From: a virus
Length of the DNA stretch: 64,000 bases
IMG/VR virus record: IMGVR_UViG_3300024354_000015
Span: 1 to 64,000 of that record
Reading direction: 5' to 3' (one strand)
Notes under the pieces: generated by a model
Seen by the model: the letters and a program-made list of their open reading frames with translations, nothing else
Database searches by the model: none
What the model was told of the DNA's origin: nothing
Shown: one piece after another, positions 16,994-25,549 of the stretch
Layout: each line of letters opens with the position of its first letter
How positions within the stretch are numbered: position 1 is the first letter of the stretch
Translations under genes and position numbers: made by a program

Positions 16994-17724
16994 AGGCCAG
17001 CTTGAGTCAATATTAACCTAGCCCACTCAGTGTCAGCCAGGTATTCCTTGAAACGACGATTCCAGTAATCAGGGTCAATATAAGGCATAACCAAAAGTAC
17101 TTGCTCTGGGCTAAGAGTGTCAAGAAAGCCCAGACCACTATCACAATTGTAAAGAACCCAAGGGCTAATACGACCGGTAGTAATATGGTAGCAGACACGA
17201 TTAGTGTTAGCGTGACGGAAATAATTACTATAATCGCCAAGAGAGTCCGTTCCATCCAGTCTAAGTTTTTCTGCATAATCCTGCATCTCCTTGATAGCTC
17301 GCTCCAGAGCATCTCTGGGGTTTTCTTTTCTTAAATATTCCCGCAACCATTCTTCATAAAAACTATCTTTACACCAATGATCTAGTTTTTTATTATTTTT
17401 TAATAACCAAGTTGTAAAGCTATTAGCATTAACAGCACGAACGCCAACCAGATATCTGCCGTAACGTACAAAAGCCAGATAGAAAGGACTGTCCACAAAG
17501 TCCTGATAGGTTTTAAGACGAGCTGATCCCTGAGTCGTTTCATAAAATTGTAAGTAGGCATTATATCCAATTTGTACTCCCTGTTCATTTTGTTGCTGCC
17601 AGCGACGTTTTTTCTCACACAGATGTGCCGCTAAAGAGCTTTCGCGGCGAAATACTTTATCACAATACTTACATTTAAAATCAGCCAAGTTCGCGTTTAA
17701 TGTCCTGTTCTGAGTAGCCTGCAT
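16990..17724 (-). CDS. C2H2 zinc-finger protein, conserved in T4-like phages
   Basis: 244 residues. A single C2H2-type finger lies near the N terminus (FKCKYCDKVFRRESSLAAHL, Cys18 and Cys21). The larger C-terminal domain (HITTGRISPWVLYNCDSG block) is conserved in marine T4-like phages but uncharacterised. Zinc-dependent DNA or RNA binding is a reasonable inference. It overlaps its neighbours on both sides. Confidence 0.72.
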   Translation of the reverse strand: MQATQNRTLNANLADFKCKYCDKVFRRESSLAAHLCEKKRRWQQQNEQGVQIGYNAYLQFYETTQGSARLKTYQDFVDSPFYLAFVRYGRYLVGVRAVNANSFTTWLLKNNKKLDHWCKDSFYEEWLREYLRKENPRDALERAIKEMQDYAEKLRLDGTDSLGDYSNYFRHANTNRVCYHITTGRISPWVLYNCDSGLGFLDTLSPEQVLLVMPYIDPDYWNRRFKEYLADTEWARLILTQAGL

Positions 17725-18151
17725 TTCTAGCCCATTCTTTTACAGTTTTAATGTCATTGAGCGACGCCAACAATTCAACATCATCTTGTTTTAAATCAGG
17801 ACGAAGATTAGCCAAGAATTTTACTAGTTTACTGTTGGTGGTGCCTTCACGTTTTTTTGTGGACTGCCAGTAGTGCCGTTGTGAGCCCAGTCCCGGGCTA
17901 ACTGTGGTTGCTAGTAGCCATTGTAATTTAGGATGTTTACTTAACTCAAAGAAGTTATGATTAAGTCTTTCATTGACAGCACGTATATACCATTCCTGCA
18001 TATCTGCGCCGCCTTCTACTCCAGCACCCCAGCGTATCATTAGAAAAGGGCTAAACTTTTTCCGCTCCTCATCTGTGAGTTCGTCCCAGAAATCTCTGTT
18101 CTTGGAATCGAACTGACGCATTTCATTTTGTATACTTAATTTATCGGTCAT
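17681..18151 (-). CDS. Possible clamp-loader small subunit (gp62-like)
   Basis: 156 residues with blocks SPFLMIRWGAGVEG, NHNFFELSKHPKLQWLLATT and SLNDIKTVKEWARNAGY. The overall arrangement (a short protein with a RW motif, a helix reading HPKLQWLL, and a C-terminal helix-turn-helix) resembles T4 gp62, which pairs with gp44 to load the clamp. This is a weak match, and no gp44 gene is seen nearby. It could equally be another conserved phage protein. Overlaps the upstream gene by 11 bases. Confidence 0.5.
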   Translation of the reverse strand: MTDKLSIQNEMRQFDSKNRDFWDELTDEERKKFSPFLMIRWGAGVEGGADMQEWYIRAVNERLNHNFFELSKHPKLQWLLATTVSPGLGSQRHYWQSTKKREGTTNSKLVKFLANLRPDLKQDDVELLASLNDIKTVKEWARNAGYSEQDIKRELG

Positions 18152-18416
18152 ATTTTAATAGAAACATAGTAAAGCTTGCTTCGTCCACGATGTCATAACT
18201 AGGTAGAATATATCCTGCATCATTTAAATGTATCCTGACACCATAATTTTGTTCTAACAAGACTTGCAGTTTGGTTAAATTTTCTAGATCAGGATCTTGT
18301 TTGACTGCATCCTCTCGAAAAATACGTAGCCTAGTCCAAAATTTGTCACGTTCTAGACGATAATCCCAAAAGTCAGTGACCAGACTATCAGGTGTTGTGT
18401 TGCCTTGTAAGTTCAT
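18141..18416 (-). CDS. Small protein of the F-x-L-x-W family, 91 aa
   Basis: 91 residues ending VDEASFTMFLLKYDR, a divergent copy of the C-terminal motif in the genes at 16490, 16760 and 50013. No catalytic motif. Overlaps the genes on both sides. Confidence 0.6.
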   Translation of the reverse strand: MNLQGNTTPDSLVTDFWDYRLERDKFWTRLRIFREDAVKQDPDLENLTKLQVLLEQNYGVRIHLNDAGYILPSYDIVDEASFTMFLLKYDR

Positions 18417-18648
18417 ATATTACTTTAACACGATCCAATGCTTCTTGTAAAGCAGGATTGGTGTCTGCTTGTTCTAATATAGGCATCCATTCGTCAGTAA
18501 GTTCCATTCTTCGGCGATTAATTTTTAGTGCGTATTCTTCACCTATTAGTACACGCTCCTTGGAACCCATCTCACGAGCATAGGTTCTCCCACCCACTCG
18601 TTCATAAATGTAAGTGACACCCGGTTTAAGACTACCCACGGTATTCAT
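18388..18648 (-). CDS. Hypothetical protein, about 86 aa
   Basis: I prefer the ATG at 18648 (MNTVGSLKPGVTYIYERVGG) because a GGGG run precedes it. A start at 18678 would add ten residues and deepen the overlap. The N-terminal part is a small beta module, the rest is helical and charged. Ends TGA inside the next gene. Function unknown. Confidence 0.6.
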   Translation of the reverse strand: MNTVGSLKPGVTYIYERVGGRTYAREMGSKERVLIGEEYALKINRRRMELTDEWMPILEQADTNPALQEALDRVKVIYELTRQHNT

Positions 18649-18787
18649 AGCCCCATTGCTCGTATAACCATCTAACAAAATCTCTAGCTGAATTATATTT
18701 TGCTTCCTCGTCAGTTAAAGATAAAGTATATTGTTCAGAAGCTTTACGTACACGTTCTAGCCATTCCTGTTCGCTTAGTTTACTCAT
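18632..18787 (-). CDS. Small acidic protein, 51 aa
   Basis: Start chosen at 18787 (MSKLSEQEWLERVRK), which has GGTGAT a few bases upstream; a longer frame to 18820 is possible. 51 residues. The stop is TAG followed one codon later by TAA, so amber readthrough would add a single residue. Function unknown. Confidence 0.55.
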   Translation of the reverse strand: MSKLSEQEWLERVRKASEQYTLSLTDEEAKYNSARDFVRWLYEQWGYEYRG

Positions 18788-18788
18788 A

Positions 18789-19352
18789 TCACCATACCTT
18801 ACTATAATTAACGATCTCACTCTGCCTACTTATATCCTTGACAAAGAAAGCACAGAGTGGACTTTCCACACCAGTTTCCAAGGGCACTGCCAACATCTGT
18901 CCAGGTTTAAGTTTAGGAAAATACCATTTTACATCCTGATAGATATCCATTACTTCTACTGGTTTAAATTCCGGCCTAAAACTCTTGATGGGATTGAAGG
19001 TGAACACGCTAAATCCTCGATCGTTTATACTAGTTAGAGGCACAACTTCTAGATCTCCCAGATCAGGTTCGCCAATTAATATCTGCCAGTCAACTGGCAT
19101 TTTTATTTCATTCTCGCCTATACGAAGCACCAGAGCTGGTGCATTAAAACTTTCTAGAAAAATTAGCGGAATATAATAATAATCGGGATTACGAGGATCA
19201 GAATTATCTAGAACACAGAATCTTACATCATCAATTTCTTCAGGTATTTCATTAAGGCTGTAGGCTGCATTAGTGTCTAGTTGTAATATTCTCAAATTAT
19301 TCTCCGTGTATTGCTTAAATTTAAAAGAGCTATTTCCATTCCACTCTTTCAA
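18789..19352 (-). CDS. Conserved hypothetical protein, 187 aa
   Basis: 187 residues, mainly beta-strand-like (MPVDWQILIGEPDLGDLEVV, RGFSVFTFNPIKSF). It contains KPGQMLAVPL near the C terminus. It is transcribed immediately after uvsW and overlaps its end by 23 bases. Similar proteins occur next to replication genes in marine T4-like phages. No biochemical role can be read. Confidence 0.65.
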   Translation of the reverse strand: MKEWNGNSSFKFKQYTENNLRILQLDTNAAYSLNEIPEEIDDVRFCVLDNSDPRNPDYYYIPLIFLESFNAPALVLRIGENEIKMPVDWQILIGEPDLGDLEVVPLTSINDRGFSVFTFNPIKSFRPEFKPVEVMDIYQDVKWYFPKLKPGQMLAVPLETGVESPLCAFFVKDISRQSEIVNYSKVW

Positions 19353-20841
19353 AGGTATAGGGGTAGTTAGCTTCAGTGTAAAACTTTTTACGTTGTGTTA
19401 GATGGCGTTTGGCAAATCTACAACTGCTGGTCAAGTCCCAGATTTGGACGAAGTCTTTGTCCTCAGCTCGTCTAATGCCTCGCCCAATACTCTGTATAAC
19501 ACGTACAAAGCTCTTTCCGGGTTCCAGAAGAACCAGATTAAAAATACGAGGGATATTAATACCCACAGCGGCCACACCATAAGTCGCCACAATAATCTTG
19601 TTAGTAGCAGTCGCAATTTCATCATATTCAGCTTGTCGAGTTTTAGATTTAGTGGATCCTGAAACAAACACTGCTGAATCAGGGGTCAGCATATTTAGTG
19701 CTTCCACTATTCCCCGGCCGGATTCTATTCTGTCCACTAATACAAGACTATTGCCAGTGTCTTTTATGTTATTGATTAATTCAGACAAAAATTTAATACG
19801 AGCTGTATCAGTAGTAAGATAATTTAGTTCGGATTTATAATCCGAATACTCTGCGTAATCCTGTAATTGTAATATATTCACGTGGCAGTCAGCTAGATGC
19901 CCTGCTTCCTGTAGCTCACTTGCACTAAGACGACCCACCACTGGCCCCAGTGTACATAGAATACTTACACGAGCGAAATCTTCTTTGGGTATAGTACCAG
20001 TCAGTCCCCAGCGTAGAGGCACACGACTAAAAACACCAGAAAGAAGTTGTTTGAGGACTTCTGCTTTAGCTTGATGTACTTCATCAACCATAACTAAAAC
20101 AACATCTTGTGCTAGATCATCTATTAGATAGTCTTTGGGATCTTTAAGTAACCTAAGGCTCGCTGGTTCGTCTTCAGCATTTCTACCCTGACTATTTTTA
20201 ATTAGAACATTGATACTCTGCCAGGTACAGATAACGTGCCTGTGTGCTAGTTCTTTTCTTTCTCCGTAATAGACTCCTACATCAAGACCTAGATTAATGT
20301 AATCTGCCTCGGTCTGTGCTACTAGACTTTTATTGGGCACAATGACAATGCTGCGCCCTTGCGATTCCACCGTCTTACTGAGAGCAGCAGTGATCAAGGT
20401 CTTGCCAGCACCTGTAGCTATCTCCTGAACACTCTGTGGATTTTCTAAAAAGTTATTGATTATTTCTACTTGATAGTCGCGGAAGGTTATGGGCTGTCCG
20501 GCCTGTGGATGACCCTGAGGCCAGGTTTTGTTGGCAAAGGTATCACTATCAAATCTGGGAAAGTTGAACTTAGTATTGTATTCTCTAGTGTCATTGATTT
20601 CAATATCATAGCCCTGATCATCTAGATAGGGCAGTATCTCGGGCAGTAAGTTAATGTAGGTAGTGCCACCTAACTGAAAATAACTTACCTTGCCATCCCA
20701 GCGTCCTAGACGTACCACAGGGAGATACCTGGCACCGGGAATTTCGAACTTGTACTTGTCCGAAAGATATTTTCTATGTTTAAGATCTAGTCCCTGTATT
20801 TTTACATTTACTTCGTCGTTAATCTGTAGTGTGGCTTGCAT
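19330..20841 (-). CDS. uvsW: Recombination/branch-migration helicase UvsW
   Basis: 503 residues, the length of T4 UvsW. After the small N-terminal DNA-binding domain (GRWDGKVSYFQLGGTTYI) come superfamily-2 motifs: Walker A ATGAGKT (142-148), DEVH box at 253-256, LTGTIPKED, and motif VI QSIGRGIRRAEDKD near 463-475. UvsW migrates Holliday junctions, unwinds R-loops and switches T4 replication modes. The gene ends with TAG, with a TAA two codons later. Overlaps both neighbours. Confidence 0.93.
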   Translation of the reverse strand: MQATLQINDEVNVKIQGLDLKHRKYLSDKYKFEIPGARYLPVVRLGRWDGKVSYFQLGGTTYINLLPEILPYLDDQGYDIEINDTREYNTKFNFPRFDSDTFANKTWPQGHPQAGQPITFRDYQVEIINNFLENPQSVQEIATGAGKTLITAALSKTVESQGRSIVIVPNKSLVAQTEADYINLGLDVGVYYGERKELAHRHVICTWQSINVLIKNSQGRNAEDEPASLRLLKDPKDYLIDDLAQDVVLVMVDEVHQAKAEVLKQLLSGVFSRVPLRWGLTGTIPKEDFARVSILCTLGPVVGRLSASELQEAGHLADCHVNILQLQDYAEYSDYKSELNYLTTDTARIKFLSELINNIKDTGNSLVLVDRIESGRGIVEALNMLTPDSAVFVSGSTKSKTRQAEYDEIATATNKIIVATYGVAAVGINIPRIFNLVLLEPGKSFVRVIQSIGRGIRRAEDKDFVQIWDLTSSCRFAKRHLTQRKKFYTEANYPYTFERVEWK

Positions 20842-21901
20842 TGTTTATTATGGCAATCTTTTCTGCGCTCTGTAACCAACGAGCACGTTTGTGGCCTATC
20901 ATAAAGGTAGTGGTAGTAACTAGCAATCTAGGCTCTATAGTGGCTTCGCTATCTCTGTCCAGGTAGACCAAGTCTTTACCATCTGTGTTCTTTTTAATCT
21001 TGGTCTGTCCTTGGTAAAGATACACTGGCAATCTATTAGTCAGTCTAGCATATTCTATAACTTTGTCAAGTGCCTGTGCTTCTTCTAGGTCTTTATCAAG
21101 CTTGATTGTTTTATTGACTAACCAGGGTATAAACTCCTTGTCAATATTTAATCTTTCTACTAGGCTAGTATCCACAGAGTAGCCTAGCACACTGCTATAA
21201 TCCACCAACCTAACTAGATTATTCAAGTCTAGCCCTCCTAGGTTTTCGTTTATATATTCTATTAGACTAGTGGCAGCATTAGTAATCACTAGTTTATCAT
21301 TTACTAGTCTAAGTTCTAGTTTGTAGGGTGTGCGTTCGCGTTCTAGCATAGCCTGTGCTAGTTTATCTATGTCATCACTAGTCTCAAAGTTATATATGTC
21401 TTTGACAGCCAAGATCCAGTTAAGAGTACTTTCAGTCATACCAAGGGCCCAGGTCTTTTCCTCGTCGTTCCATTTACCTGTGCCTTGACCTTCTTTGAGT
21501 TGTTTCTTAAGAGCGTTGATTAGTTCGCTGTCAAAGGGAAACTTTAAAATAAATTTATCTTGTTCTATGAAAACTCTACGTCTACGATCAATCTGACGTA
21601 TGGGCATTCTGTAATCTAGAGTTTCTTCCAGTCCTGGGGCAATTATAGGAGTAGGTAGGTTACTTAATTGTTTTTTGTACTTGCTGACCAGTTTCCTAGC
21701 TAGATCAGCCTGACGGTCAGTGTAACCTAGTTTTGTTTCCGAAGTCTGACAAGCTAGGCTCTCAACAATATTAACGTCGTACCGGGCCAGATTTATGGGA
21801 GGTTGCTGTTGATTGAACAGACCGTAGAGTGCGCCGCTGGCATCACGATACCCGCCCAAAAATTCGATATAATGCTCAACGTAGGGAAATGTATTTTTCA
21901 T
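20819..21901 (-). CDS. Conserved protein next to uvsW, possible helicase partner
   Basis: 360 residues. Residues ~108-165 (VFIEQDKFILKFPFDSELIN, then KWNDEEKTWALGMTES) have the strand-helix pattern 'f...fpf...li...K......W.....W.f' seen in HARP-like helicase accessory modules. The C terminus ends HKRARWLQSAEKIAII. It overlaps uvsW by 23 bases, so the two are made together. A partner role for UvsW is inference from layout. Confidence 0.6.
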   Translation of the reverse strand: MKNTFPYVEHYIEFLGGYRDASGALYGLFNQQQPPINLARYDVNIVESLACQTSETKLGYTDRQADLARKLVSKYKKQLSNLPTPIIAPGLEETLDYRMPIRQIDRRRRVFIEQDKFILKFPFDSELINALKKQLKEGQGTGKWNDEEKTWALGMTESTLNWILAVKDIYNFETSDDIDKLAQAMLERERTPYKLELRLVNDKLVITNAATSLIEYINENLGGLDLNNLVRLVDYSSVLGYSVDTSLVERLNIDKEFIPWLVNKTIKLDKDLEEAQALDKVIEYARLTNRLPVYLYQGQTKIKKNTDGKDLVYLDRDSEATIEPRLLVTTTTFMIGHKRARWLQSAEKIAIINNASHTTD

Positions 21902-21933
21902 AATTCATTATACAACATCTAGATTTACAAGTC

Positions 21934-21965
21934 AAAAAAAACCCTGTCTAATTTAGACAGGGTTT
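21934..21965 (-). terminator. Rho-independent terminator
   Basis: On the minus strand AAACCCTGTCTAA pairs with TTAGACAGGGTTT and is followed by a run of eight T. It follows the 22026-23422 gene group. A short second hairpin (CAGACCTTTAGGTCTG) lies at about 22005-22021. Confidence 0.85.
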
Positions 21966-22025
21966 GTAAGGTCCGCCGCAGGAGCTAACTGAAAATCAGC
22001 AGACCCAGACCTTTAGGTCTGAAAC

Positions 22026-22217
22026 CTAACCACCCGCACAGTAGGCGTGCCAGATGATATAATCTTTTACTAATGCAGGATCAGCTAGTTCAGGCGGTTG
22101 CATTTCAAAAGCCCTATTGGGCGTGGTCCACCAACGTTCTACTAGATCCTTGCTGCCTAGCATAGACATTAGGATTTGATCCAATCTGTCTCTCGATATT
22201 TTACCAGGTTGTGACAT
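22026..22217 (-). CDS. Small conserved protein, MbcA/DUF2384-like
   Basis: 63 residues. VERWWTTPNRAFEMQPPELA followed by DPALVKDYIIWHAYC resembles the C-terminal half of the MbcA/ParS/Xre antitoxin family ('W...PN.al....P.e.......v.dyl'). Such short copies are frequent in marine T4-like phages. No toxin partner is seen, so an antitoxin role is not claimed. Ends in TAG. Confidence 0.6.
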   Translation of the reverse strand: MSQPGKISRDRLDQILMSMLGSKDLVERWWTTPNRAFEMQPPELADPALVKDYIIWHAYCAGG

Positions 22218-22398
22218 CTGTAATATCTACCCTAAAATCATCGTCCAGATATAAAGAAAACTTAATTGTGTAGCTTGGCCCAATACCCGAGCTGTTATCT
22301 ATTTCCAGAGTATAATCATCTATCTCAGGAAATCGTTCCACAAGCTGGGCCATCTTTTTTATTTGTTCTTTTGTTAACAAAAGAGAATCTGTTGCCAT
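22201..22398 (-). CDS. Hypothetical protein, 65 aa
   Basis: Start taken at 22398 (MATDSLLLTKEQIKKMAQLV), right at the end of the AAA ATPase gene; a longer frame would run back into that gene. 65 residues: one helix, then a beta hairpin with SGIGPSYTIKFSL. Overlaps the next gene by 17 bases. Function unknown. Confidence 0.6.
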   Translation of the reverse strand: MATDSLLLTKEQIKKMAQLVERFPEIDDYTLEIDNSSGIGPSYTIKFSLYLDDDFRVDITDVTTW

Positions 22399-22399
22399 A

Positions 22400-23422
22400 T
22401 TATACCTTGACACAGGTAGTATTAGCCATTGCCTTCCATTTATTAGGGAAGCTCTTGCGGAGGTCAGCAATCTTGAGAGCCATACGCAGACTTAGTTCGC
22501 GCAGATTGTCCTTGGTTTCATCCATATACTCAATGATTTCTTCCTGTTCATCTTTGCTGAAATCATAACCATCAAACAATACACCGTCACCTGCAATCTG
22601 CTTAATACGCAGGATTTTGTCACGCTGAGTATCCAGGGTAAGATCCAGATAGTGGCAACGTGATTGCAGTGCATCCAAGTGATCACGCAGTTTTTGCGAT
22701 TTCATCTTGTCAAACTTAAGGTTAGTGATAAAGATAACACTGCCTTTAAAATCAAAGGTTGAGGGGATACCCTCGTCCTTGAGTACACGGCTCTCGCTCA
22801 ACCAGCTGATCTTGCGCTTCTTACCGGAATCCAGAGCACCTTTAAGCAAGTTAAGTGCGACGTCGTCTAGTAGGATACTGTCGCAATCATCAAACACGAT
22901 AACACAGTTCGAATCTGAATACTTGTAGAGAGTTTGATACAGACCAATTGGGCTGGCACTGCCTTTTACTACCTCTGCACGTAGGCGACGTCCAGCAAGT
23001 TGATCTATAAGTTGGGCTTTTTCAATTTCTTGCTCAACACCAAAGCTCTTACCAACACCAGGAGGACCACTTACAATCATAGCACGAATGTCGCCGTTAG
23101 TAGCAGCCTTGGTCATTTCGTGCAGGATTTCAAAACGTTCGCGAATACGAGCTATTGCTTCTTGGTCTGTCTCAGCTGGTGCAGCCTGTGTGGGCTTGGT
23201 GTTGTCTTCTACAACAAAATTACCATTTGTAAATTGATAGTCCATAGGACCTTTAACATTAATGCGGATCACTTTTGGACCGCCGGGAATCTGTCCATCA
23301 TTTTTGACAGCAATAAATGCGTTTTTGCCTGTGTTGGTAAAGGGCTGTTTTAGTTCAAACTGCATACCAGTACAGTCTTGATCGCGATAGCTGCCAGCAA
23401 TAATTTCCACAATGGGTTTCAT
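22400..23422 (-). CDS. AAA-family ATPase
   Basis: 340 residues. N-terminal ~75 residues form a separate beta domain. The AAA core has Walker A GPPGVGKS (119-126), Walker B VIVFDDCD (174-181), a sensor-1-like VIFITNL, and a C-terminal lid helix bundle. It is not a typical gp44 clamp loader. Similar stand-alone ATPases occur in many phages. Target unknown; position beside replication genes suggests DNA metabolism. Confidence 0.8.
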   Translation of the reverse strand: MKPIVEIIAGSYRDQDCTGMQFELKQPFTNTGKNAFIAVKNDGQIPGGPKVIRINVKGPMDYQFTNGNFVVEDNTKPTQAAPAETDQEAIARIRERFEILHEMTKAATNGDIRAMIVSGPPGVGKSFGVEQEIEKAQLIDQLAGRRLRAEVVKGSASPIGLYQTLYKYSDSNCVIVFDDCDSILLDDVALNLLKGALDSGKKRKISWLSESRVLKDEGIPSTFDFKGSVIFITNLKFDKMKSQKLRDHLDALQSRCHYLDLTLDTQRDKILRIKQIAGDGVLFDGYDFSKDEQEEIIEYMDETKDNLRELSLRMALKIADLRKSFPNKWKAMANTTCVKV

Positions 23423-23538
23423 AGTTAGGCTCCTTGGTAGTTATTAGTTTATTTCGTAATAATACAGGAACCCGGGGTTAAAGTCAACTGTTAACATTTT
23501 ATTAACTAAGTTGCTTAATTTGCAACGTTAATAAATTA

Positions 23539-23697
23539 TTAATCTGAATTTTTAGTAGTATCAGCTTCAATATACTGTTTAATTACTCGCATTGCCTTGC
23601 GGCTGCTATCATAAACGTATTCAAGATCTTCATCTTCTGTATGCACTACTAGAATAAAACCGTTGGCTGCTTTGCGAATTTCGATAGATTCAAACAT
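23539..23697 (-). CDS. Small conserved phage protein, 52 aa
   Basis: Too short for a usual ORF cutoff but well formed: MFESIEIRKAANGFILVVHT then EDEDLEYVYDSSRKAM and an acidic tail. This strand-strand-helix pattern recurs as a tiny protein in marine T4-like phages. Function unknown. Confidence 0.6.
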   Translation of the reverse strand: MFESIEIRKAANGFILVVHTEDEDLEYVYDSSRKAMRVIKQYIEADTTKNSD

Positions 23698-23773
23698 AGA
23701 AAAATCCCATAAGTGATTGATACCCCTATATTAACATAGAAGTATCAATACTGCAAGTGGAAATTTCTTCAGT

Positions 23774-25534
23774 TTATTTTTTTCTGTGGGTGTATTCCAC
23801 AAATTGGTTGTTTTCTAAAAATTCTTCGTCAGTGACGTAGGGGAACTGATCATTAATTGGTCTTCCCATTTCCAATTTGGGTTCAATAAGCACTCGTTGG
23901 TCAATCACACATTCTATTAATCTTGAACCTTGCTGGAATAAGTCACTGTCTAATTGCTTAAGGTCCACAACCTTGGTATATTTCATACCGTAGGCGGCAG
24001 CTAGTTTTTCAAAATCAGGAACACCTGGTCCCTGACCCTGTGTGGTGGCGTGATGGCGTCCACCCATATAACTATTCTGGAATTGACGTATCATACCCAG
24101 ACCCTGGTTATTAAATACCACCACTTTGATGTCTAGACCATATTCTCTTGCAGTCTGTAGTTCCTGTATGTTCATCTGTACACCACCATCACCATTAAAA
24201 CTGACTGCCTGAACTTCAGGATTTCCTATTAGGCTACCAATAGCAGCAGGTAGACTGTAACCCATTGCATAGTGACCGCTACTAGTAAATAATTTTTGTC
24301 TACCTTTACGATTCCACATCTGATAGAGCCAAACGTGGTTGGCACCAGCATCAGCAAAGATGTGCGCATCATCATCAAGCAGACTAGTTATCTTTCTAAC
24401 TACACTGTAGGGATTAAGACTGTTATATTTTTCACTTTCCTGACTAATATCGGTGTTTAGATATTTTTCTCTAATTCTATTAGTATATTCCAGCCAGTCT
24501 GAACTAGCTTCTGGCGCAGCAACATTAGGTAAAATTTTATCAAGGTGTGTAAGGTTAACTTGTATACCTGTAAATCTATCAGGATACTTTATTAATTCTT
24601 CGCCGTCAATATCCAGGGCCATTAGTTTAGCACTGGGCGCAAAATTATCCACGTTGCCTGAAGTCTGACGATTATCCAGTCTGCTGCCTAATACCAGAAT
24701 GCGATCTGCGTTTTGTATTACATAGTTACCACCACGGTTACCGTAGACACCAAAATGACCTAGATAGTTAGGCATACTATGATCAAAAATATTTAGAGCA
24801 CTCCAGCTGGCCACGAACGGTGTTCGAGTTTTCTGTAACCAGTCTACCATCTCTTGTTGTCTGCCTGCTAGTTCAACACCAGCTCCTAATACAACCAAGG
24901 GCCTTTGACCTGACTGGAAAAATTCATTTACGCTATTAGCAATAATTTGTGTTTGATCATCTGCAATACTGGGAACTTTAATTTCTGGTAACAATATTTC
25001 ATCTGTGCCTATGTCTTCCGTCTGTATGTCCATAGGAATGTCCACTAACACTGGTCCCATTCTGCCAGTAAACGCCTGTTCCACAGCAGTTTTAAGAGCA
25101 AGTGGTAGCTCACTGGCCTTGGTCACTGCCACGGCATAGTTACATACAGGCTTGGCCATACTTACAATGTCCATCTGCTGGAATCCAGCCTGTCTTACTT
25201 TGGCACCTTTATACTGTGCTACCTCTTTACCGTTCACCTGACCACAGATATGTAGGCTGGGTATGCTATCGTAGTAGCCGCAGGCGATGCCTGTTAATAG
25301 ATTACTTGCGCCTGGTCCGCTGGTGCAGAATGTCACCCCCAGCTGGCCGCTGGTTCGCCAGAGTGCATCAGCCGCCATAGCCGCTGCCTGTTCGTGCTGG
25401 AAGGCCACATAACTCATTCCAGGTGTTTCGCCCACTGCATCTAGCATAAAGGCACAAGCTCCGCCCTGTACTAAAAATACCTTGTTGCTATTAATTGCTT
25501 TTAAAAATTGTGCTACGTATTGATCGCCTCTCAT
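23774..25534 (-). CDS. Thiamine-diphosphate enzyme, acetolactate-synthase family (YerE-like candidate)
   Basis: 586 residues with the three-domain IlvB layout. Catalytic Glu48 (FQHEQAA) is in the PYR domain, and the diphosphate/Mg motif GDGGVQMNIQEL starts at 448, ending VVFNN at 476. In this neighbourhood (E1 3-dehydratase, 4,6-dehydratase, reductase) it is more likely a sugar enzyme than a branched-chain amino-acid enzyme. YerE of Yersinia is an IlvB homologue that adds a two-carbon unit from pyruvate to a CDP-4-keto-3,6-dideoxy sugar. The specific substrate is inference. No small IlvN-like subunit is seen. Confidence 0.8.
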   Translation of the reverse strand: MRGDQYVAQFLKAINSNKVFLVQGGACAFMLDAVGETPGMSYVAFQHEQAAAMAADALWRTSGQLGVTFCTSGPGASNLLTGIACGYYDSIPSLHICGQVNGKEVAQYKGAKVRQAGFQQMDIVSMAKPVCNYAVAVTKASELPLALKTAVEQAFTGRMGPVLVDIPMDIQTEDIGTDEILLPEIKVPSIADDQTQIIANSVNEFFQSGQRPLVVLGAGVELAGRQQEMVDWLQKTRTPFVASWSALNIFDHSMPNYLGHFGVYGNRGGNYVIQNADRILVLGSRLDNRQTSGNVDNFAPSAKLMALDIDGEELIKYPDRFTGIQVNLTHLDKILPNVAAPEASSDWLEYTNRIREKYLNTDISQESEKYNSLNPYSVVRKITSLLDDDAHIFADAGANHVWLYQMWNRKGRQKLFTSSGHYAMGYSLPAAIGSLIGNPEVQAVSFNGDGGVQMNIQELQTAREYGLDIKVVVFNNQGLGMIRQFQNSYMGGRHHATTQGQGPGVPDFEKLAAAYGMKYTKVVDLKQLDSDLFQQGSRLIECVIDQRVLIEPKLEMGRPINDQFPYVTDEEFLENNQFVEYTHRKK

Positions 25535-25549
25535 AGTGTTCCTCTGTAA

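Noticed and set aside
17681-18151. Firm call as clamp-loader subunit gp62
   Set aside because: Similarity is vague and no gp44 or gp45 gene is in the window; left as a possibility only.
22400-23422. Clamp-loader large subunit gp44
   Set aside because: The AAA core lacks the gp44 pattern and has an extra N-terminal domain; called as a general AAA ATPase.
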